Below the pieces are notes generated by a model that had not been told where the DNA came from, did no database searches, and worked only from the letters and a program-made list of their open reading frames with translations. Both the position numbers and the translations under genes were made by a program. A DNA stretch of 64,000 nt, from the NCBI GenBank assembly GCA_920105625.2, contig OV050030.1, forward strand, positions 144,655,877 to 144,719,876, read 5' to 3'. This document shows, piece after piece, positions 18,947 through 29,408 of the stretch (its first letter is position 1; each line of letters starts with the position of its first letter). The stretch is from Clusia tigrina (taxonomy: Eukaryota; Arthropoda; Insecta; Diptera; Clusiidae).

Positions 18947-20632
18947 TGAAACGTGATAGCTCAGTGAAAACGGATTGCATACTTTTAGGATCCCATCAGT
19001 AGAATGAGTGCCCCCTATGAGTCAAGATGCGAACTATTCGAATAAAAGCTTATTCAAGAACCATCTGTCGGTAATATCAAAAGAGAATATTCTCAACTTC
19101 TGTCGAAATGGATCGAAAATTCTAGAAAATACGAGAATGGCGTAGAATTCTCCAGTCCAACCTTTCGAAAACTATAAAAGCGACAAGACTGTTCAAAGTC
19201 GAGGACAGTAGATCAGAGACCGTAAAAGTGTGTACATCAGGCATTTTAATCGAAGTAGCAGTATTATCAGTATTTGTAATTTTGCAAAGTGATGAAATTT
19301 ATTATTAAATAAAATTATGAAATTACTTATTATATAAAGTGACTAATGGTTTGTGAAATAAAGTGCTAATAATAACTAAGTAAACTTTAAGCCTAATATT
19401 AAATGTGTAAATAGCAATAATTAAATAAAGCTAATTATTTTAATTTAACCAGCGATTGTTTGATTACTACACAATCCAGTGGTACGAGTCCGAGTACAGA
19501 GAGTTAGAGAAATTGTCAGGAGGGCAATTTTGTAACAGAGTAAATTGTCAAGAGGGCAATTTCGTAACAATTGGTGTCAGAAGTGGGATTGTGTATCTGT
19601 AATAAACATGGTTAAATTTGAAAAACTGAGATTGGAGCAGCTCAAGAAGGAGCTTGAGCGCTTAAATTTGCAAACACAAGGGCTTAAAGCGGAGCTGCAG
19701 GTGAGAGTAAGAACCGCTTTAGAGGAGCAGGGTATAGACGTCGATGAGCATGAATTCCAGTGTGAAGAGCCAACGACATCTCGCCACGAAGAAACACCCC
19801 CAGAAACTACCACGGGTAACTTTGACATGAGTGCACTTGTCGGGCTAATACAGATGCAGTTACAAAAAAATTCTCAAGCAGCTGAAGAGAGGATCCAGCA
19901 GCAGTTACAACAAAACGCTCTAGCAGCCGAAGAGAGGATGCAGCAACAATTACAACCAAATGCTCAAACTGTCGAAAAGAGTGTTGCATCCGTCAAAGAG
20001 GACGTAGAAAAAGTGCCGAATCGCTCAAACAAGCAGTCAAAGAGGATGTCAAAGAACAGTTACAGCAGACTGAAATACGACTTACTCAACTAGTGGAAAA
20101 GAACTCACAGCAGATGAAAGAAATGTCCGAGATGGTAGACAGGAAGGTTTGTGAAATTGAGACACGGCAAGAATCGTTCGAAAATTCTTTAGTACAAAGG
20201 CAGAATGAATTTAAGCAACAAATAGAACAAAGAATTAATCTACTACAGGAAGGTGCATTTACTGTGCCAGCTTTATCCTCAATAAAACTGAAGCCTCCTA
20301 CCTATGATGGAACCACGACATTTAGCGTCTTCAGAATGCAGTTTGAGACTACCGCTAGCACAAATGGTTGGAGTGCTCGCGAAAAAGTGGCTGCATTAAC
20401 AGTTTCGTTGAAAGGATCTGCCGCTGATGTACTTCAAAGTATCTCAGAAAGTGAGCGAGACTGCTATGAAAGCTTAATGAATGCAGTTCAGCGCAAGTAT
20501 GGCAGTGAACACCGGAAGCAGATGTACCAAGTAGAGCTACGAACACGTGTACAAAAGAGTGGTGAGTCTCTTCAACAGTTTGCGGCGGAAGTGGAGCGGT
20601 TGGCTCATCTTGCCTACCCAGGAGAAACCGCA
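18947..20632 (+). mobile_element. SAP-gypsy copy 2: 5' LTR and gag only
   Basis: Begins directly after the ATAT that follows SAP-gypsy A. It consists of a full 623-bp 5' LTR (18947-19569), a perfect tRNA-Leu primer-binding site (19572-19591) and gag. It breaks off at about 20632 within the capsid region and continues without spacer into the plus-strand LINE fragment. Confidence 0.85.
19608..20632 (+). pseudogene. gag: SAP-gypsy copy 2 Gag, truncated
   Basis: Met at 19608. Same SAP-like N terminus and coiled coil as copy A, but a 27-bp Gln-rich stretch is missing. It has its own frameshift near 20010 (GTAGAAAAAGTG where block B has GTAGAAAAGAGTG). The frame recovers at about 20075 and runs through the capsid to VERLAHLAYPGE, ending at the LINE junction. 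Since copies A, 2 and B have different lesions at this A tract, they decayed independently or the tract is error-prone. Confidence 0.78.
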
Positions 20633-21315
20633 GAATAGCAATACTGACTGACAGCCAGGCAGCTATCAAAGCACTTAAATCTCACCAAGTTACATCAAAA
20701 CTGGTGATGGAGTGCATTGATAAGCTGAACATCCTAGGCCAACTCAATCAGGTGTGGATTCTATGGGTTGTAGGGATTAATGGAATCGAGATGGCAGACA
20801 AACTTGCCAGCAAAGGAACATCATCTCCATTTGTAGGACCCGAACCATTCTGTGGATTAGGATCGGGTAGCATCTCCCGTATTATCTGGGAAGAAGAAAC
20901 AAAGAAGATTATACTGGGAAAAATTACCGGGGTTATCACATTCCAAATTAGCGCTAGGGACATACAACCCAAAACGCTACGAGGACTGTAGGAATCTAAC
21001 GAAGAATAACTCGAGAATCATTACGGGACTGCTAACAGAACATTGTAGGTTGATATATCACCTAACGAAACTGGGAATTTTCCCTGATGCTGTTTGTAGG
21101 TTCTGCAAGGAAGAGGACGAGACCGCACAACATGTGTTACGAACTTGCCCCGCTCTGATGCACAAGAGAAGGAAACACCATATTCATCATACTCGATGAA
21201 GAACTCAGACTCTGTGAAGTAGGACCAATACTCCAATTCATCGAGGGAATTGGGCTAAGAGAAAAACTCTAGGTCCACGAAGGGGGCACAATAAATCTTA
21301 TAGGTCGCAGTGCAA
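20633..21315 (+). mobile_element. R1-like LINE, 3' fragment, block B copy
   Basis: Same family as 9604-11387, starting in RNase H (ILTDSQAAIKALKSH) and keeping the RNase H end, PFCGLGSGSISRII and the Cys/His C terminus. Frames 20704-20991 and beyond are broken by a stop (20990) and indels. The 3' end (...ATAGGTCGCAGTGCAACA) runs 12 bases further than the block A copy before the T tract of the opposite LINE. Confidence 0.8.
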
Positions 21316-21725
21316 CATTTTTTTATTTTTTTTTTTTGGGTCGATCGTTGGGTCGATCATCAAAACTGTCGTCACAGGTTTGGTATGTGAGAATTGCACC
21401 CACTAAAACATCCCCCTCCCTCGCTGAGAATATCTCCCCACCCTGGAACCCTTTTTATACTTCCTTCAAGGTGGACTGCACTTCGTCCCTATTGGACTCT
21501 CAACATTATTCCTGCGTCCAGGTCCCGCTTTTTCCGCCGGAGCACATTTTCCACATATTTATCTACGTGGTCCCAGTTTTCTTTGCTGCTTAGCATAACC
21601 TCCACAAAGTTCTCGGTGGCTAAGGTTTCCCCGATTTCCATTTCAAGCGTGGTACGCTCTGTTTGCCACCTTGTGCATTTGAAAAAGGTGTGCTCTGCAT
21701 CATCTATATTGCTTTCGCCGTATAT
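21316..21725 (-). mobile_element. Minus-strand LINE 3' end, block B copy part 1
   Basis: T-rich tract at 21316-21337, then sequence matching 11400-11790 of block A (C-terminal ORF2 codons in mixed frames plus 3' UTR). It stops at ATAT (21722-21725), where the gypsy-3 3' LTR begins. The missing part of the LINE resumes at 27011, but about 515 bp corresponding to 11795-12311 are lost. Confidence 0.8.
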
Positions 21726-21945
21726 AGTTACGTTCTACTAAGGAAACAACTTCTTTAATGGTTTCTTACGAACTGACTTTCATATTTATTTTTCATAAGT
21801 TTTACATCTGATAAAGCTATTAGCTTTTAAGCTCTTTTAACATGTCTTATCATCTCATATGAGTGTGGTTTCTTATGGCTAGGTCACACTATGTAGATGT
21901 GACAAGTGGTTTCTTATGGCTAGGTCAGACTATGTAGATGTGACA
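21726..21945 (-). repeat. gypsy-3 3' LTR
   Basis: About 220 bp between ATAT (21722-21725) and the polypurine tract. It contains two 41-bp tandem units (21865-21905 and 21906-21946) starting GTGGTTTCTTATGGCTAGG and differing at two positions; in minus orientation they lie at the start of U3, where enhancers usually are. Confidence 0.65.
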
Positions 21946-22035
21946 CCCCACCCCTAGATTCGACAATCCCTGTCGAACGTTATGCCCATAAATGCTATAA
22001 CATAAATACTATTTACATTTGTACTTATCGATATC

Positions 22036-24045
22036 TTAAATCGTTTCTTCATTATTACTATTGACATTATTTTGGTACTTATTTTTGCGTTTTACTTGCG
22101 TTTTGTAAATTTTTTTAAATTTATTCTCGTTTGACAAAATATAATTTTCTTCTTTACGGAAGTTACTTATTTTTTTGTATTTTGGCTGGGTTTTATTTGC
22201 TCTGTTGTTGTCTACAAAATTATTGAAATTGTCTGCATTAACATTTTTTTTAATTGTGTTTTGCCTTTCTATCTTTTTTATTTTGTTTTCGTGCATTGTT
22301 TTGGAAAGATTCGAAATATCTTCCTTAGACAACATGTTATTTAGGAGGTCTATGGGCTTAAATTTGGTAGTAGAGTGTATGGTATTATTGTAAGCGACTA
22401 TTGATTGGAAAACTTTTTCTTTAATATCGTCCTTGTTACTAGGATCAGCGTTAAGTAATCTAATGTGTTCGTTTAATGTAAGGTGTAGTCTTTCTATATC
22501 ACTATTTCCTGTTTTGAGATATGGTGTTGTAAAACGGAATGAAATGTTGTTGTCTTTCAAAAATGCTTTGATCGCTCTTGTGTCTAATTCATTATCCGTT
22601 ATCAGAAGTTTTGGCTTTCCTAGGTATTGTACTCTAGCTTTAATTGCTTCTATCAGCGAAATCCAAGTCCGATCTGCCAGAAAATGGGCTGTCGCGTATT
22701 TTGTAAGCCTATCAATGCTAGTTAGAAACATTAAGTTCCTTTGGGGATACCAAATGTCAAAATGCACGTTCTCGTTGTGAGTTTCGGGCGTTTCAGTAAT
22801 ATTAAGATTGTGTTTAAGGGGTTGCCTGTCAAATTTTACTAAATTACAGATATCGCAGTTATTTATGAACTTTTGGATTTCTTTTTGAACGTTCGGGTAG
22901 TAAAACTTGTTTTTAATTTCTAAAAAGACTTCGTTAATGCCTCTATGATTATTTTTTTTGTGTTCTTCCTCTATTATATTTAATAATTTATCTCTATCAA
23001 CAATGTCTTCTAGCAACGTTTTCGTTTTCAAAACTCTTAAATTTATATTTATGGCAAAATATCTTCGATATAATGCTTGAAAACGCTGAAATAAGATACT
23101 ATCTTCGCAAAATACTGCTATTAAGCCTTTATCAGGTAATTTGTCTCGCAATATTTGCAACAAATCGCTATTGGGTGCAACCCCTACTATTATTCTTACT
23201 TTTTTCTTATATAAAATTTTGGTTCTTAAGAATTCTTTTTTTGAATTTTGTAAGTGAAATTGGGTTTTAAATACATTTAAGGGCTTTTCTGATGCTCTTA
23301 TGAAATCGCAGCTATCTATTTCAGCGCTATGAACGGTATCGACATCCTCATCGAAAATTTCGTTCAAATTAATAAGAACTTCATCAACATTCTTTTCTTT
23401 CACGTTTCTGCTCAAACTGTCCGCAACTACATTTTCTTTGCCTTTAATATAGGATATTTCAAAATCATATTCATTGAGGTCGATTTTCCACCTCTGCAAT
23501 TTAGACTTTGGCTCTTTTAAACTATTAAGCCAAATGAGTGGTCTATGATCTGTTTTAATGGAAAACCGTCTACCAAATAAGTAAGGGCGGAAGTATTTAA
23601 CAGACCAAACAATAGCCAAGAGTTCTCTCTCTATGGTACTATAGTTTTGTTCATGGGTTTTAAGTTTACGGCTAGCGTAACACACAACTTTATTCTTTTG
23701 CATTAAAACTGCACCTAGTGCAAAGTTACTTGCATCAGTAATTAAAGTAAAAGGCAAACAGAAATCTGGTGCGGTTAGAACAGGGTCACTTTTCAGAAGG
23801 ATTTTCAGTTTATTAAAAGCGTTTTGATATTCTGGGTCCTTTACGTTAACCTTTGTTTTATTTTTCAAGTACTTTATAAGGGGATGTGCCACTTTAGAGT
23901 AATCTTTGATATATCGTCTAAAAAAACCTGTTATTCCTAAAAATGATCGTATTTCTTTTTGAGTTTTTGGTAACTCGATTTGATCAATGGCTTCAATTCT
24001 CTTAGGATTTGGTTTAATACCGTTAGCCGTTATTATGTGCCACAA
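22036..24045 (-). CDS. pol: gypsy-3 Pol, RT end through RNase H and integrase
   Basis: Open 669-aa frame, the most intact long gene of the window. It starts within the RT (IKPNPKRIEAI; FLGITGFFRRYI). RNase H carries LITDASNFALGAVL and KTDHRPLIWL. Integrase follows with the HHCC segment (HHRGINEVF to CDICNLVKF), the first Asp in HFDIWYP, the second in LITDNELDTRAIKAFL and the Glu in NSDIERLHLTLNEH. The C-terminal ~120 residues are Asn/Lys-rich. The upstream RT lies in another frame (24046-24932). The ATG used is an internal Met; the natural protein would begin at the gag-pol frameshift. Confidence 0.85.
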   Translation of the reverse strand: MWHIITANGIKPNPKRIEAIDQIELPKTQKEIRSFLGITGFFRRYIKDYSKVAHPLIKYLKNKTKVNVKDPEYQNAFNKLKILLKSDPVLTAPDFCLPFTLITDASNFALGAVLMQKNKVVCYASRKLKTHEQNYSTIERELLAIVWSVKYFRPYLFGRRFSIKTDHRPLIWLNSLKEPKSKLQRWKIDLNEYDFEISYIKGKENVVADSLSRNVKEKNVDEVLINLNEIFDEDVDTVHSAEIDSCDFIRASEKPLNVFKTQFHLQNSKKEFLRTKILYKKKVRIIVGVAPNSDLLQILRDKLPDKGLIAVFCEDSILFQRFQALYRRYFAININLRVLKTKTLLEDIVDRDKLLNIIEEEHKKNNHRGINEVFLEIKNKFYYPNVQKEIQKFINNCDICNLVKFDRQPLKHNLNITETPETHNENVHFDIWYPQRNLMFLTSIDRLTKYATAHFLADRTWISLIEAIKARVQYLGKPKLLITDNELDTRAIKAFLKDNNISFRFTTPYLKTGNSDIERLHLTLNEHIRLLNADPSNKDDIKEKVFQSIVAYNNTIHSTTKFKPIDLLNNMLSKEDISNLSKTMHENKIKKIERQNTIKKNVNADNFNNFVDNNRANKTQPKYKKISNFRKEENYILSNENKFKKIYKTQVKRKNKYQNNVNSNNEETI

Positions 24046-25215
24046 AAATTCAGTTTCTTTAGCGATGAATGCACATTTTTTTAGTTGAACTTTGAGATTA
24101 TAGTTATTTAAGCAATTAAGAATTTTTTTTAGCGATTCAAAATGTTCTTCAAGTGTCGATGAAAAAATTAGAATGTCGTCTAAATAAACAAGGCAGATTT
24201 TTCCAATAAATTTTTGAAAACCCGGTTCATCAATCGTTGAAATGTAGATGGAGCATTAAGCATCCAAATAGCATACGTAAAAACTCGTAATGTCCATTTG
24301 CTGTAGAGAATGCAGTTTTGTAAATATCGTCTGGATGCATTTCAATTTGATGAAAACCGTCCGCCAAATCAAGGGTTGAGAAATATTGGGAGTTTCCTAA
24401 TTTATCAAATATGTCGTCCATATTTGGGATTGGAAACCTATCTTCAATTGTGATATTATTCAATTTTCTGTAATCGATTACAATACGCCATTTTTGCAAA
24501 TTACTTTGGTCCAATTTCTTTGGTACGACCCATATGGGGCTATTGTAAGGACTATTGGATTCTTGAATAATACCCTGTTGAAACATTTCTCGGATTTGCT
24601 TATCAATCTCATTTTTGTGTATTTGAGGGAATCTAGGCTTTTGAGTGGATTGGAATATCATGTTTCGTAACGATTATATGTTTGATCTTGTTGATAAAAG
24701 TGAATTTGTGATCATTTTCATTTTGAAAGACATTGTAATTTTGTAAAAGGATCGATTCAAGTTTCTTTAACTGCTGGGGATTTAAGTGATCCTTTTTTAT
24801 AGAGCTAAATATATCTTTTAAATCATTACTAGCAATTTTTATATCCTTTTCTTCACGAAATTCATCTTGTTCGCTTAGGTACAATTTGATTTTTTTGTTA
24901 ATAATAATTTTTTTTAATAGTCGATAGTGCACTCAAGGATCTCTAAGATATTGTTTCCAATGATACCATGAAAATCATTTTGCAAGTCACATTCTAAAAA
25001 CTCACAGAATTGATCCTTCAAATTAAATTCCGCAAACAATGGAAATCTGCAGATATTATGAATGGGAATAATATTTCCTAGGGTTTTTACATTTACCTCA
25101 ACACTTCTTTTCCACTTTGGGTTGCAGATATCTTTTTTTATGAGACTAAACTCTGCTCCCGTGTCAATTAAAAAGTATAGGGTGCTTTTATTGCTTCTAA
25201 TTTTTATGTATGGTA
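24046..25215 (-). pseudogene. pol: gypsy-3 Pol, protease and RT part
   Basis: The protease is readable at ~25140-25190 (FLIDTGAEFSLI), overlapping the gag end in another frame, as expected for -1 gag-pol frameshifting. An A-tract slip near 24915 separates protease from the next frame (24633-24932). Then 24230-24661 gives [49 protein letters not shown] 1-base deletion near 24265 moves the YLDDILIF catalytic box (~24175-24200) into the frame that continues at 24045. Two or three small indels separate this from an intact enzyme. Confidence 0.8.
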
Positions 25216-26358
25216 ATTTATGAAGTCTTCCTCGGGAAAATCCAAGTTCAAATTTCCTATTTCCATAGGAATTGGTCCAGAATTACGAGATTGTGCTGAC
25301 ATTGTGTAATTTGAATTACGAGTTTTAACGCCATAGCTAGGATTTCTTGAATTTTGATGAAGTAATTGTTGGTTTTGGTTGAAATTCCTAGGTGTGTTTG
25401 AGTTATAGCTATTATAGCCATTGGATTCTGAATTATAATTGTGTCCAATATTATTGTTATTGGTTTGATCTAAATAAGGAGGCACAGAACTACGATTATA
25501 TCTTGAATTATTATTGTTGTTAAACCTATAATAGCCAGTAAAATTCGCGTTGGCATAGTTATTGTTAGTAGGTTGAGGGTGTAAGTTATAAAATCTTCTA
25601 TTGTTTTGATTATAATTTCGAAATTTATTTGGGCCACTATGGTTATAGAAAGGTGAGGAGTGATGAGCAAAATTATTCGGTCTTGGAACATATTGACCGT
25701 TATTGAATGTAGAGTTGTATCTAGCACTGTTACCAAAGTTCTCACGAGTTAATGTTCTTGGATAACTAGTATTAAGGAGAGGTGGACCACGGTATATGTA
25801 AGATTGATGCCTTGCCTCGAGTATAATTGCGTATGCATCTTCTATCGAATGAGGATTTCTACTGAAAATTAACGTTCTTGTCGGTTCTGGTAAGTTTTCC
25901 TTAAATGTGCTTAAAATGATTGAATTTAATTCGTTATAAGTAAAACTATCGTCCTCATGAGTAAGTTTACGGTTGCAAATTCTATTCCTTAATTCATTCA
26001 GCTGGAAATAATAGTTTTCTATTGTGGAATTTAATTTTGTTGTTTTTAGTTGAACCATTAGTTCAGAGCAAGATTGTGTTTCACCATAGCCACTTTTAAG
26101 TATGGTTTTTAATTCATACCAATTTGTTGAAGCTTGATATCTATGTAAAATTTGGCGGGCATCACCAACGCACTTATTTTTAATATAGTCAAATAAAATT
26201 TTTTTATTATTTTCGTTAAATGTTTCTAGACTTGGCAATAAGTTTTCAACTTGTAAAAAAAAATCTGGGAGCTGATTTATATCGGTCCCATCAAACTTTT
26301 CGATATTTTTTATACAATTTAAGATTAGGTTGAATGTAGGAATTAAATTATCTTCCAT
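25204..26358 (-). CDS. gag: gypsy-3 Gag
   Basis: Intact 384-aa frame from Met at 26358. The N-terminal ~190 residues form an errantivirus-type capsid (FDGTDINQLPDFFLQVENLL; LNSTIENYYFQLNELRNRI). The C-terminal half is strongly Asn/Tyr/Arg-rich (NNYANANFTGYYRFNNNNN) with no zinc knuckle, as in the gypsy/17.6 group. It ends at FPEEDFINYHT; the protease frame overlaps this end. Confidence 0.85.
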   Translation of the reverse strand: MEDNLIPTFNLILNCIKNIEKFDGTDINQLPDFFLQVENLLPSLETFNENNKKILFDYIKNKCVGDARQILHRYQASTNWYELKTILKSGYGETQSCSELMVQLKTTKLNSTIENYYFQLNELRNRICNRKLTHEDDSFTYNELNSIILSTFKENLPEPTRTLIFSRNPHSIEDAYAIILEARHQSYIYRGPPLLNTSYPRTLTRENFGNSARYNSTFNNGQYVPRPNNFAHHSSPFYNHSGPNKFRNYNQNNRRFYNLHPQPTNNNYANANFTGYYRFNNNNNSRYNRSSVPPYLDQTNNNNIGHNYNSESNGYNSYNSNTPRNFNQNQQLLHQNSRNPSYGVKTRNSNYTMSAQSRNSGPIPMEIGNLNLDFPEEDFINYHT

Positions 26359-27010
26359 TTTTCAATTTAATATGAAACAAAAGTATACAGGAAAAATAAA
26401 ATAATAAATTTCGGAAAACTGAAAGCAATAAAGGGTTAAATTTCGAAAATTTTTGTATAACAATTAAACAGTAATATAACGCAATAGTAATTGTTTTGTT
26501 GGTTTTGAGATTAGCTTAACGTTATTGTACTCGCCACAGTTACGATATAAATTTTTGAATTATTATTAATTTGGTTGTTGACTTGGATGTTTTCTCTTCA
26601 CAATTTGGAAAAAAGCTTTTGTTACAGGTGCTCATAAAATATGAGATAAGTCTCCACACAGCAGGTATCAGCAATCGTTTTTGTAGTGCATGTTGACAGG
26701 TATCCAAATAAACTGTTAGTCCTCTGTTTTTGTACTTGATGGATTCATATTGTTGTTCTTCTTTATTATTCGTCTTCTGGTTTGTGTTGTGTTGTTGTAA
26801 TATATTGCCCTGTTGAATTGTATTTTACCTTTGTTCTAAGTCTTCTAGTAGATTTTTTTGCATGGATGGCAGCGCAAATTATGATTTAATTATTTTTGAA
26901 AGTACTGTAGATTGATAATTTTCTCTTTTTAATTTATGCCCGTTTACTTAGGCTGCTAATAGTGAATTGTTTTTTTTTTGTTTTTTTTTTTTATTCATTT
27001 CTTTTTTTTC
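26359..27010. other. gypsy-3 leader remnant, no gene seen
   Basis: AT-rich, no supported reading frame and no LTR match to 21726-21945. It ends in T-rich runs (26970-27010) next to the resumed LINE. Probably untranslated leader of gypsy-3 plus a deletion scar. Confidence 0.5.
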
Positions 27011-28170
27011 ATATTGAGAGAAGCCGTTACCCGTGCTGCCTTCGTCGCCGCATTTTGCATTTGCGCCCAGTAGGTGAGCTTGGAGTCAAGCTGAATTCCC
27101 AGGTACTTTATCACCTTTTGTGTCCTGATGGTCTCGGAGCAAACTCTCAAGTCGATTTCTATTAGAATGTGCGTTCTCGTGAGGAATAGCAGTTCCGTCT
27201 TTTCCGTGGCCAACTTCAAGCCATGTGAATCGAGCCACCTCTGGGTTCTGATCATGACCTGGTTCAGCTTTCTTTGGGCGTCTTCCGAGTCGCGTGCGGT
27301 GATGACAGCCGCAATGTCGTCTGCGTATCCGACTAGATGAGTGTCATCTGGCATCTCTATGCGCAAAATGCCATCGTAGCTTATATTCCAAAGGTCCGGT
27401 CCGAGGATGGACACTTGCGCTGCCCCTGACGTGATGATTTTGCTTCGGGTGCCATTTTTGGGCTCGTATAACAACATTCTATCTTTAAGGTAGCTCCGGA
27501 TTATCTTCTTCAGATAAGCTGGTATCTGAAAACGATTTTCAAGTGCCTCGATCATATCCACCCACCTAGCGCTGTTGAAAGCGTTTCTTACGTCTAATGT
27601 AAGAAGGAGTACCACTCGCCTGGAGTAGTGATTTGCTTGCTGTGCCGCTAGCACACTTTCTATGACGTCTTCTACGGCGCCAATTGTGGACTTTCCTGGT
27701 CGAAAACCGTGTTGTCGAGTGGATAATCCCCCAGCGTTTTCAATGGCTGCTGCTATTCGGGGTTTGAGGAGTCGCTCCAAAAGTTTTCCCGCGGTGTCTA
27801 ACATACACAGTGCTCGATATGCTGACGGTGATTCAGGGCTTCCTTTTCCCTTGCTGATGAGCACTAGCCGCTGTCTTTTCCATACGTCTGGGAATATTCC
27901 TTCTGTCAGGCAGGCATTGTATATATCGAGGAGTACTTGGCTATTTGACACAATTTTGAGGACTTCTGCTGGAATACCGTCGATACCCGGTGCTTTGTTG
28001 CTCTGTAGGGTTATGGCGGCTGCTTTAAGTTCGTCTTCCGTGAAAGGAGGTGGGACTTCCTTGACCAGCACTTCCGATTCTTCTCTTAAGGCATGCATAG
28101 CGTTTACTATGCTTTCCATAGCATGGTCTTCTAGTTGGGGTACCGATACTCTTGCTCCAAGCTTTTTCAT
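26995..28170 (-). pseudogene. LINE ORF2 reverse transcriptase, block B copy
   Basis: 391-aa frame with the same RT motifs as block A: NKAPGIDGIPAEVLK, GFRPGKSTIGAVEDV, LTLDVRNAFNSARW and GYADDIAAVI. Differences include GAAQVSILG in place of GAAQGSILG, and two short in-frame deletions (NAMHALRE; SNSQVLL). The last residues before 27011 come from gypsy-3 flank. Endonuclease and C-terminal part absent or displaced. Confidence 0.83.
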
Positions 28171-28511
28171 TACGACTTTATATCCCAGTCCCCATGGATT
28201 GTTCTTTATGTCGTTTCGGAGCTCCTCCCATTTCTTCTCCTTGCTGGTGCGAATAGCAGTTTTGAAGATTTTCCTAGCAGCTGGGAGATCTTCTCTTTCG
28301 GCAATCGCGGATCCAACACGCCTGGCCCTAGTGTATTTTCTTCTACACCGCAGATAGACCCGTCTGAGTTGAGCTATTTCCTCTGTCCACCAGTATGTTG
28401 CTTACTTGGGGTTATTGCTGGTTTATTACTCCCTCTTCTGGTGATCGCATAATTTTGCTACTTCTTCTAAAGCAGCTTCCCCATTCTGGATCGCTTGGAG
28501 TTACTTTCTGC
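27011..28511 (-). mobile_element. Minus-strand LINE, block B copy part 2
   Basis: Continuation of the LINE whose 3' end is at 21316-21725. Matches 12312-13824 of block A with few differences and is likewise cut where the gypsy-H LTR begins. Confidence 0.85.
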
Positions 28512-28755
28512 TGTAGCAGTGCAACATCCCCTCAACAATAATAATAATAATAATGTCAGTATGTAAGTACGAGTATATGTATGTCAATGTGTCGCATTAC
28601 AGTTCACTGCAAGTATTGCTGACCGACGCACTTTACAAGTATGTTAATGTACGCTACCAAACATGGTGGCATTGGTCGACTTGAGGGTCTCCAGCTCGCG
28701 GTCGTGACGAGAGTGTTGCACCACCCTCACCCTTAAGAGAAAAGTTGGGGTGTCA
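28512..28755 (-). repeat. gypsy-H 3' LTR, block B copy
   Basis: Matches 13825-14071 with minor changes: (AAT) run one unit shorter and a 5-base deletion just outside. Followed at 28767 by Helitron-2. Confidence 0.55.
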
Positions 28756-28847
28756 AAATATTTAAATCTATATATATATATAAAATTAAGTGGCAAAACT
28801 TCCTGTTCGCGTACTCCTCCTAGACGGCTTGCCCGATTTCAATGAAA

Positions 28848-29113
28848 TTTTCAGGGGTGATTGGGGTCTGTGTGGAGGGTGCACATAAGAAATTTCATGT
28901 GTGTATCTTTGAACGTTTTGCAAAAACAAAAAAAAAAATACATTAATTCTGTTTGGCTTTACGTGTTTTTTTCGGATTTATATCATTCCTAGACGGCTAG
29001 CCCGATTTCAATGAAATTTTCGGGAGTGATTGGGGTCTGTGTGGAGGGTGCACATAAAATGAAATTTTCAGAAGTGATTGGGGTCTGTGTGGAGGATGCA
29101 CATAAGAAATTTA
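28848..29113 (+). repeat. Imperfect tandem repeats in Helitron-2 leader
   Basis: The segment around GATTTCAATGAAATTTTC...ATTGGGGTCTGTGTGGAGG...TGCACATAA recurs about three times (28836-28890, 29005-29060, 29056-29110). Helitron-1 has a single collapsed version (2120-2165). Confidence 0.75.
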
Positions 29114-29190
29114 ATGTGTGTATCATTGCACGTTTTGCAATTAATTCTGTTTGGCTTTACGTCTTTTTTGGGATTTTTATTATTGTTTTG

Positions 29191-29277
29191 CCGTAAGATT
29201 GGCAGTCCTGCCTTTTACTCCGCAAGATTGGCAGTCCTGCCTTTTACTCCGCAAGATTGGCAGTCCTGCCTTTTACT
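29191..29277 (+). repeat. Three 29-bp tandem repeats in Helitron-2 leader
   Basis: Units at 29191-29219 (one C-to-T change), 29220-29248 and 29249-29277; Helitron-1 has two. Confidence 0.9.
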
Positions 29278-29408
29278 AATAAATAAACAGAAACAGCTGG
29301 CGAATGTTTACAATTATTAAAAAACATTGACATCGCAACATTGTGTGTTTTTTTCCAGATTTAATTCAATCGATTTGCTACATTTATTCGAAAAGAATAC
29401 TTTAGAAA

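Larger units (their letters stand above)
21726..27010 (-). mobile_element. gypsy-3: errantivirus-like Ty3/gypsy element lacking 5' LTR
   Basis: Minus-strand element with gag, protease, RT, RNase H and integrase in Ty3 order, and one LTR (3', 21726-21945) preceded by a purine tract (complement of CCCCACCCCT). The LTR begins AGTTAC on the plus strand right after ATAT, the duplication typical of the 17.6/297/gypsy group. No env gene: only ~90 bases separate pol from the LTR. No LTR is found on the gag side (26360-27010 holds AT-rich leader), so the 5' end was deleted with flanking LINE sequence. Confidence 0.82.

Noticed and set aside
28848..29277. CRISPR-like array
   Set aside because: The repeats are head-to-tail leader repeats of a Helitron without unique spacers of constant size, in a eukaryotic context.
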